Shown in pieces: positions 1-9,000 of a stretch of DNA of 10,450 nucleotides; positions within the stretch are counted from its first letter, which is position 1; the number at the start of each line of letters is the position of its first letter. A program made the position numbers and the translations under genes. The stretch is from RGIG7332 sp045580305 (GTDB lineage: Bacteria; Bacillota; Clostridia; Oscillospirales; JAAYXM01): assembly GCA_045580305.1 (NCBI GenBank), contig JAZNNQ010000023.1:1-10450 (forward strand). Reading direction: 5' to 3'. Under the pieces are notes generated by a model. It saw only the letters and a list, made by a program, of their open reading frames with translations, had not been told where the DNA came from and made no database searches.

Positions 1-3000
1 AGTGCACGATAGATAATTACCATCATATCCTGGCGGGTAATCTGTGCAGTCGGTGCGAAGTCAGTTGCATTTACGCCGTTTACGATACCTAAAGTCTTTG
101 CAATACCGATCGGGTTTGCATAGTACTTAGAAGCATCTACATCAGCGAATGTCGCAACCTCTGCTTCAAACTTGAATGCGCGGACGATAAGGGTTGTAAA
201 GTCTGCTCTTGTAATATTTACGCCCGGTGAGTAGGTGTTCTCACTTGTTCCGTTTACAACACCTGCTTCAACAAGTCTGTAAATAGCATCCTCTGCCCAC
301 TTATGGTTACCTAAGTCGATGAACTTCTTGGTAGTGGTAGCTTCACCCTCTACCCACTTAGCGTAGAGTGTAATTGCCGCGGTAACGGTAGTGTCAAAGT
401 CGTACTTGTTGGTAAGTTCTGCATCAAGGTACCAACCGTCGAAGGTGTAGCCATCCTTTGTGGGATCTGCAGGCTTCTCTACCTTTTCACCCTTGGCTAC
501 CTGCTTGCTTGCAACATTTGAGCCGCCGTTGGTCTCAAACTTAACGGTGAGCTTGGAGTTCTCGCCTCCGCCACCGCCGCCGTTGGGACCAGGTGCCGGG
601 CCGGGACTGGGTGATGAGCCGAATACGGTGATGGTGATGTACATAGTGTCTGTGAGTACGCCATCGGAAACCTCGAATGCGATTACATTGTCACCGCGAT
701 GTGAGCTTGCGGGGATCCACTCAAATACGCCGGTTTCCGGATTGAAGCTGGCATTATTCGGAGCCTGTGTCATCTTGTAGGTAAGGGTCTTACCCTCGCC
801 GCCGGTAGCGGTTACGGTAAATTTAACCTCAGCGCCTACCTCGCCTGTAGTGTCGGGAATCTTGTTGAACTTCGGACCTGCGCTTGATGTAAGCGGAAGC
901 GGGATTCTTACCGCATTGCCCTCTGCCATATTGTAGATATAGCCCGCTTTTTCGTCTGCAGGATCTGCCATGGAGGTTACCATAGAAGCCTCGCCCATGT
1001 CGATTTTCCACTTGTTGCCGCCGAGATCCTCAGCACCTAAGATGATTACATTACCGTTGTCATTTCTGCCGTTTGCAACATCAAGCATCTTGCCGATGAT
1101 CTTATCCTTTTCAACCTTCTGGTTAAACTGAATTGTTACATAGTTCTGGCGAGAGAGTTCCTTTGTAAAGTCAACAATCTCACCGGTGTAAGCAGCAAGG
1201 CCCTCGGCATCGCCAATCTTGCTTGCGTCCTGACCGTAGGAGTAAACAAGCTGACCGTCCTTTTCGGTGTATACGCCAACGAAGCCGCAGAACTCAAACT
1301 TATTGTCAACCTTGAAGGTTGTGGTTGTGTTGGTTGAGTATACGATATAGTCAACAACACCGTCTACTCGTGTTACCTTAACAGCCTTGGTCTGAGCCAC
1401 ATCAGCAGCGGAGAGCGCTGAGCCGTCAGCATAGGTTACCGGAACAGACTTGATGTCTGATACATAACGCTCTGTGTCATAGGGCTCGTAAACCGCGGAG
1501 AAGAGTGAATCTAAGTTTGTGCCGCGACGACGAGCGTAAACGAACTCAAGCTCTGTGGGGTTGTCGTCACGAATCGGCGGCTTACCCTTTGCTATAGATA
1601 CATCATCAAGCTTAAAGTCGTTAAGCATTGTTACACGGAGGTGGATATTGTTCTTATACCATCTCTCGTTTCTGAAGTTCTGGATCTTGAAGTCAACCGC
1701 GAAGTTACCGGTGTCACTGGGAGATGTGCGAACATTATAGAGATATGCTGCACCGCCCTTTCCGACACCGATAGTGCCGAACGGAACATCAGTACCTGCG
1801 TAAGAACCGCCATTCTGTGCAGTTAATGTAAGACCCTCGGTCTCGTAGATGGTATTTGATAATGCGTGGAAGCCGTAGGTATGAGTTGTGCCGGCAGTTA
1901 CGCGGAAGAAGTCAACCGCGTAAGAGTTTTCCTCATCTACCTTTACATATACAACAGATCTGCGGAAGTCGCCCTTTGCCACGGTTGCATCCTTACAAGC
2001 AGATACATCCATTACCTTAACGCGACCTGAATCGTCAAAGTGATAGGGATGACAGCCGTTACGGGCAACGCCGTTGTTGTAAGAACGGATACGATTCAAG
2101 TTGGTTTCATTTACCATAACGGTGTTATGGATCATAGTACCCATTTCCCAGCTTACCGTACGGTCGGAACCGTCAGCGGTTGTGGGATAACCTAAATCCG
2201 GTAATACAGATACGCCAAATGCTTCCATACCAATATTCATAATATCCGCGTGCTTATGGGAGTTAGCTGCACCGAAGTACATCCATATATCACGCTGGGT
2301 ATCAATATTGTCTGCCGCATTGGCGGCCTTTCTGTAAGTACCATCACGGAAAATACCGAAACCGTAACCTGCGAGCAGGTGGCTCTGGTCGAAGTTATAT
2401 TCGCCGTGCTTCTTTATTACATCAAGTACCTGTTGCTGGATAGCTTCGGGATTCTTGGTGTACTTATCAGCGTGGATTTGAGTTACATCGCCACCATACA
2501 TATGATAGAGGAACTGTGCCATTTCGACATCGCCCGAGTTCTGGAAGCCCTTGGCAAGAAGTCCTGCGGTCATCTGGAAGCCCGGTTTTGCAGTAGCACC
2601 GCTATCACCTATCTGTACCGTGGTTCTGCGCGCAAGTGTAAGCGGTAAGTAAGCCTTGAACATCTTGATAACACGGGGGTTATTAAAGCCGTTCTTTGCC
2701 TCGTATCTTGTGTAACCCTCTGTAGGACCAAAGATATTGAGGAGAGAGTTTGCCCAAAGTACATTGTAGTTTGCACCGGACTCTGAACCTAAACCGTCAC
2801 GGTCAACAAGGTTTATAATCTGTGCATTTACATTACCACCGGTAATGTCGTCATCGCCGAAGGTGGTGGTTGTACTTGCATACATCCAATCGAGTATCTC
2901 CTTACTCTTCGGCATTGTATCAAGGATAACACCGGTGTATGCAGCAAGTGACTGGTGCATACCGAAGTTACCGTGGATGTTACCGTTTCTCATATCGATG

Positions 3001-6000
3001 TAACTTTGGAGAACGAGGTGATCCTCGATATGCTCACGGATTGCAACCGCACTTGACTTATCGTAACCGAGATCGTACTTAAGTGCATTGTTATTAATGA
3101 TTTCAATTACGGTCGGGTCTTCATATACTTCGTAGTAAGCATCATATCCAAGCATATACATACGGGACTCACCGTGCTGCCAGATACAACCTACCATCTT
3201 ACCCTTAGGTAATGTGGAGTCGGAGTTTGCAAACAACGGGAAGGAATCGCCGGTGTACATTGAGGGATAGATATCAGCAATACGGTCAACCATTACAGCG
3301 CCGATCTTACCGTACTTCATATCGCCTGTATTGATATATGCCTCATTCATAGCGCTGAGTGTACGGTGAACGATACCTGAATAAGGACCTGCATTTGCCT
3401 GTACCTGCCAGATACCGTAGTGGTTGTAGTACGCGATCCAGGTGTAAGTTTCTTCCTGAGCATTACCCTGGGTGTTGGTGAGCGTCTTGCCGGTACGGTA
3501 ACCCCAACCGTCTTCGACGCCCCAGCCCTCGCCCTTTTCAGGCAAGGTCTCGTTTACAAGATATCCGGTGTGGCCACTTGCTACAAGCTCTGCATTCTTC
3601 TTCTTTGCAAGCTCGTAATCCCACATACCGTCTTCGCCTATACCAAGTTCGTAGAACTTACCGAAGTCGTTGGTCGGGAAGGATTTACGGCAGTCAGGGC
3701 AGGTAATCTTCCATTCCTTGTTAATCGGGTCGATTAACCAGCCATACATACCCCAAGAGGTGTTTGCAAGGTTAAGTCCGCAGTAGCGGCAAACCGCACC
3801 ATTCGGGTCCCAGCGATAGGATGGGGACGCTGCACGGGGAAGTTCCTGGGTTGTCATAAAGTGTAAGTAAGCATTGGGGTCGGTACCGAGTAAGTTGATG
3901 TAGCTATCAGCCTCTTTGATACTTGCAACAGAGGTATCAACCGCCCAGTCGTACTTTTGACGGTTCTCACGAAGAGCCTCAATGCGCTCACCTGTGTAGT
4001 AGGTAGCTGCATTCTTGTCCTCGGTTACCTTGAACTGAACGCTTAAGTTGTAATTTGTACCACGATAATTGGTGGTGATATTTACATACGCCTTACCAAG
4101 TGATACCGGAGTTACCTTACCGTTTGCATCAACCTTAATTACCTTTTCATTGCTACTCTTATAGGTGATGCCGGAGGTAATGAGTTCAAGTGAACTGTTT
4201 GCCACACGAACCTGCGAGGTCTGGTCGAGCTTGATTGTTGTGTCATCAGCATAAGCGTAAAGCTTGATACCGTCGTTTGCGATGGATACATCCTTAGAAA
4301 TGCTCTTTGTTACGCCGTTTAAGGTAACGGTTACGGTAACCTTAGCACTTCCCTTGCCTACGCCGGTCATAATGCCGTCGCGTACTATAACTGCAGAAGT
4401 ATTGCTTGATGCAAATTCTGCTTCATAGGAAAGCGGGTTGATTGTTCTGCCGCTCTTGGTCTTTGCAACAACATCAATGTTTACGCGCTCGCCGTTGTTG
4501 ATGGTTTCCTTAATATCAGCCTCGACAGATGTCAGCGGATCATCGGAAACGACAATTGTGATGTCCTTATTGGTAGCGACACCATCCTTCATACCTGCGA
4601 CGGAGAGTTTAGATGTTCCGGGCTTTAAGCCGGTCAAGATTCCATCCTCGTAAGAAACAACTGCTCCGTCGGAATTGGTAAACTTATAGGAATTCTGAGT
4701 ATCTTCTTCATTGTTCGTAAAGAGGTTACCAAAGTAGCAGGGTGAGCCGTCGGACATCTTCGGTCCGATGATAGCTTCTGCCTTCTCACCTACTGTAAGG
4801 GTGGTCTGGTCAGCCTCTGCAACAAAGCCTACAAAGGTGGGCATTGCGCTTACCGGAGTCAAGCGGATGCTTCCTAAGTTGAGGTAACCCATTGCGCTGT
4901 CAGAGCTTATACGACGGAAGGTGATCTGGTGAACACCCACATCGAGCTCAACAGTGTTAAGCTGTTTTTCACCCTGAGAAACGATATCGTCGGGGCCGTT
5001 AAAGTTATATTCGCCTACATACTGCTTATCAACATAAACAGCAACTTTAGCGCCGCCGGTGTATCTGCCACCGTCAATTCTAAGTTCATACGCGCTCTTA
5101 GCCAAAACATCGACATCAAATGTGATATCTGCCTTGCCCTCAGTATTGTGATAGCCTTGATAGTAAGCGCCGATACCGTAGGACTGATAACGGAAGTGCT
5201 TATAATTTGACGGCTTGTAGATTTCTGTGTTTGTCATCCGGGTATTTAATGCCCAGCCGTCGTTTGCGATGGTCTTGTCAAGGATCGGAACTGCCTGACC
5301 CTTCTTAAAGTCGATAAGGATTTCCTCTGCGGTATCCTTTGCAGCTGCTACCTGATATGACTTAACCAAAGATACGGTCTTGCCATCTACGGTAGCGGTA
5401 ACAGTAACATTTGTCTTACCTGCCGCCTTACCTTCGAGCTTAAGAGTTGCGGTCTTGCCGTCCGGACTTGTATTTATGGTTGCGGCTAAAACCTCACCGT
5501 CATCGGTGGTTGCCTTAATATCACTTGCAATGGTAAAGTCCTTTGCAACATTGTTTGTTGCGATAGCGAGCGGAATTTCAGCGCTATCTCCTACCATTAC
5601 ACGCTGAACATCGCTGTTTGCTGTGATGATGGTCTCGTCAGCGGTAATCGGGTCGAAGAAGAGACCGCTTATAGCGAACATATAGGATGCAGCGGCTGTG
5701 TTCTTCTCAACAATGCGGAAGGTTACCTGATAATCACCGGGGTTAGTGATGGTAACATTTCTTACATGCATCATTGTGAGCCAGTCGGAAAGCTCGTAAA
5801 CAGCCTTATAGGGTTCAAGTCTGCCGACATAGTACTGAGGCTGCATAGTATCTGCAACACCCTCCGGTGCGATGTAGAAATCAACGGTGGACGCGTTGTT
5901 CCAACGGCCGACGCGTGCGGAGAAATCATATGTACCGGGAGCATCTAAGCGAACCTTTACGGTAGCGTAAGAGCCGATCTTACCGTCGATGCGCGCACCA

Positions 6001-9000
6001 TAGGTACAGTCAACGATACCGAAGGTTGCATCGTTGCTGACGCCGCCGTAGATAAATGGATCGGTGTAGCTACAGTATTTGGTTGTTGGGTAAATTTCCT
6101 TTGAGCTACCCATTGTTGTCTGTGCGTAATCGGTAACGCCTGCAAATGGGTAGAAGGTTCTTGCGGATAATACAAGTTTCTTAAAGTCAAACACGAAGTT
6201 TTTCTTGGTGCTCTGTGCGGAAACGGTTGCTGTAAATGAAGTTGTATACTCCTTACCGTCGTAGGTAAGAGTAATATTTACCGTTGCACTGCCCGCTTTA
6301 ACAGGAGTTACCTTAATTGTGCGGTCAGTATTTACAGAAACTGATACTATATCAGGTGCGGTAGATGTTGCGGTAAGTGCGGTTACCTTGGAATCGGTAA
6401 GGGAAACCGGATCACCGTTTCGCTTAAGGCTTACTGCATAGTTAATGGGTGTAGCACCTGCGATTGCGGAGTAGTTACCGCTGTTTTTAAGAACGATCTG
6501 ATCTTCACCTGAAATCGGGCCCTTATAATCAAGGGAAAGACCGTTCATAATTACAGAGCCGGAAGCTGACTTTGTAAACTTAACTAAATAGTCGCCCGCT
6601 TCCATGGGGATATACATATCGCTAATTTCAACCTCACCCATAGGTGCATCTGCGTCAAGAACGCCTGCACACAGGTACTCACTTGCACCGACCTTCCAAA
6701 TGGAAACAGTTTCAGCGGTTGCCGGTGTTGTGTGGAGATTGGTTGCCGGGTTGTACATACCGTCTACCGGCACACGGATTCTCATTGTTGCGGTACCAAT
6801 GTCACCGTGTAAGAAGCCGTAGCCCTGATAGAGACGGGAGAAGTAGAAATTCTCTTTCTCGTTACCTGCTGCGTCCACACGTGAAACAATACCCCAAGGA
6901 TCGGAGGTGAAGCTATCGTTCTTTGCCTCGCCGTATGCACCTGCGGTAACAGTTGACATCCTGAATGTTGAGGAATAAGAATGGTTAACCTCGGTCTCAA
7001 CGTTAGACGGCATTGATGCCTGGAAGTTGTAGTAAAGGTCACGGCCTTCAACCGTTGTTCCCTGCGGATTCACCTTTATGTTGATACGGTCAAGAACCTC
7101 GCCATACTTTACTGTAAGGGTTGTTGTACCCTCTTTAACCGGTGTAATCTTAAGATTTGCACCTGAAAGTGTGACAGTTGCGATGTCAGCTGTTGAATAT
7201 GCAAATTCAAGTTTTGATAAATCAGCGCTTCCGCTTGTCATCTTAACAGATACCGGAATTTCCTTTGTATCGCCCATATTTACATTTGCAAGACCGGAGT
7301 AATTGTCAACAATAACCTCGGTTGCAACGGGAGACTCAACCGGAACAAGTTTAAGTGCTCTAAAAGCAGCACGACTCTTTACCAACTTGGTCTCTATTGT
7401 AAGAGCATACTCTGAGTTTGCAGTGAGCGCAATGGGAGTAGTTGTAAGTGCAAATGCATAGTCGCCTGTACCTGCATTTGTAGCATTGATACCGCGCTTT
7501 GCAAGCAATTCTCCCTTAGTTGTGCCGTCAAGTGTGTTGATGGCAAACTCTACAAAGCCTGCTTCCGGCCAGTTTGCACCACTATCCATAACGATCATGG
7601 GGATATAATTACCGGTCTTTGCTGCCTTGAACTTAAGTGTACCGGTAGTGGTCGTATTTCTTGCGACATTTGCAAAATAGAAGCCGCGGTCACCATAAAC
7701 ATATGTGAAATAGTTGTTGCCGGAATCACTACCCGGTGTAAAGTCCATAAATGCCCAGGGTGCACTCTTTCCGGTAGCAGCAACCATATCGTATGTAATG
7801 GTCTTTGTGAAATCGGTGTTCGCACCTGATCTTGCAAGGACTGTAAAGTCATAGGTGTACTCTGCACCTGCCGCAGGTGCTACAATATCCGCCTCGATGG
7901 TCTGGGTATATTCCTTACCGTCGTATGTAAGAGAAATGTTGATATATATACCGCCTACCTTAACTGGAGTTACGGTGATTGTGTTATCAGCATTTACAGA
8001 AACAGTTGCGACGGTCTCATCGGTGGACTTTGCAGAAACTGCGGTTACCTTGGAATCAGTAAGGGCGATTGCAGTACCGTCCTTATCAAGTGACATCATA
8101 ACCTTTGAGGGTGTGCCTAAAACGCCGGTGTACTTGCTTGCGGTAAAGGTAATTACAGAATCCTTAACGGTAACAGGAATGGTTGCGGTGTAGTCGTTAC
8201 CGTCATATGTAATTGCAACATCAATTGAAGTTAAACCTGCTTTAAGAGGAGTAACTGCAATTGTACGGTCAGCATTTACCGTTGCGGTTGCAATGGTTGC
8301 ATCCTTGGGAGTTGCGGTAAACGCGGTTACCTTAGCATCGGTAAGGGAAACCGGCGCGCTATCCTTTGTTAAGGAAACGCTTACATTAGATGCAGCATCG
8401 CCAACAATAGCGGTGTAAGAACCGTTTGCTTTAAATTCAATGATAGCCTCATCGGAAATTTCGCCCTTATAGTCAAGGGAGAAACCGTTGAAGATATTGC
8501 TTCCCTTAGAGGTCTTATTGAATCTCAAGAGATAATCACCCTTGGTGAGCGCAATATTCTTCTCTGTAAGCGCATTCTCACCTGCAGTTGCAGATGTATC
8601 GAGCGCGGTAGCGAATACATAATTGCTCTCGCCCTCTTTCCAGAGTGAGATGGTTGTAGCAGTACCAAGGGTTGCATGAAGATTCATTGCCGGGAAGTAC
8701 ATACCGTCTACCGGTACACGAATCTTAATGGTTGCGGTACCGATATCTCCGTGCAAGAAACCATATCCCTGATAGAGACGGGAGAAGTAGAAGTTAGGTA
8801 TTACCGTACCGCTTCTGTCTGTACAGTTAACAATACCCCAAGGATCAGATGACTGTGCGCTGTTGGCAGCCTCACCATATGCGCCCGTAGTGGAGTTTGC
8901 CATAGTAAAGGTCTTTGAGTAGTAGTGGTTTACTTCACTCTCAACCTCGCTGGGCATTGACTTCATAAAGTTATAATAAAGATCTTTCCCCTCTTCCACA

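Noticed and set aside
460..780. Plus-strand open frame with a polyproline stretch
   Set aside because: The prolines are the complement of the glycine codons in the Pro/Gly linker of the real minus-strand protein.
2250..2648. Plus-strand open frame of 132 codons
   Set aside because: It lies antisense inside the lyase core, has no Shine-Dalgarno and encodes no recognisable protein; the minus frame carries the conserved heparinase motifs.
3690..3791. Tetracysteine motif as a DNA-binding zinc finger
   Set aside because: It is in the middle of a secreted protein and next to lyase motifs, and similar cysteine pairs occur in heparinase II/III-like enzymes.
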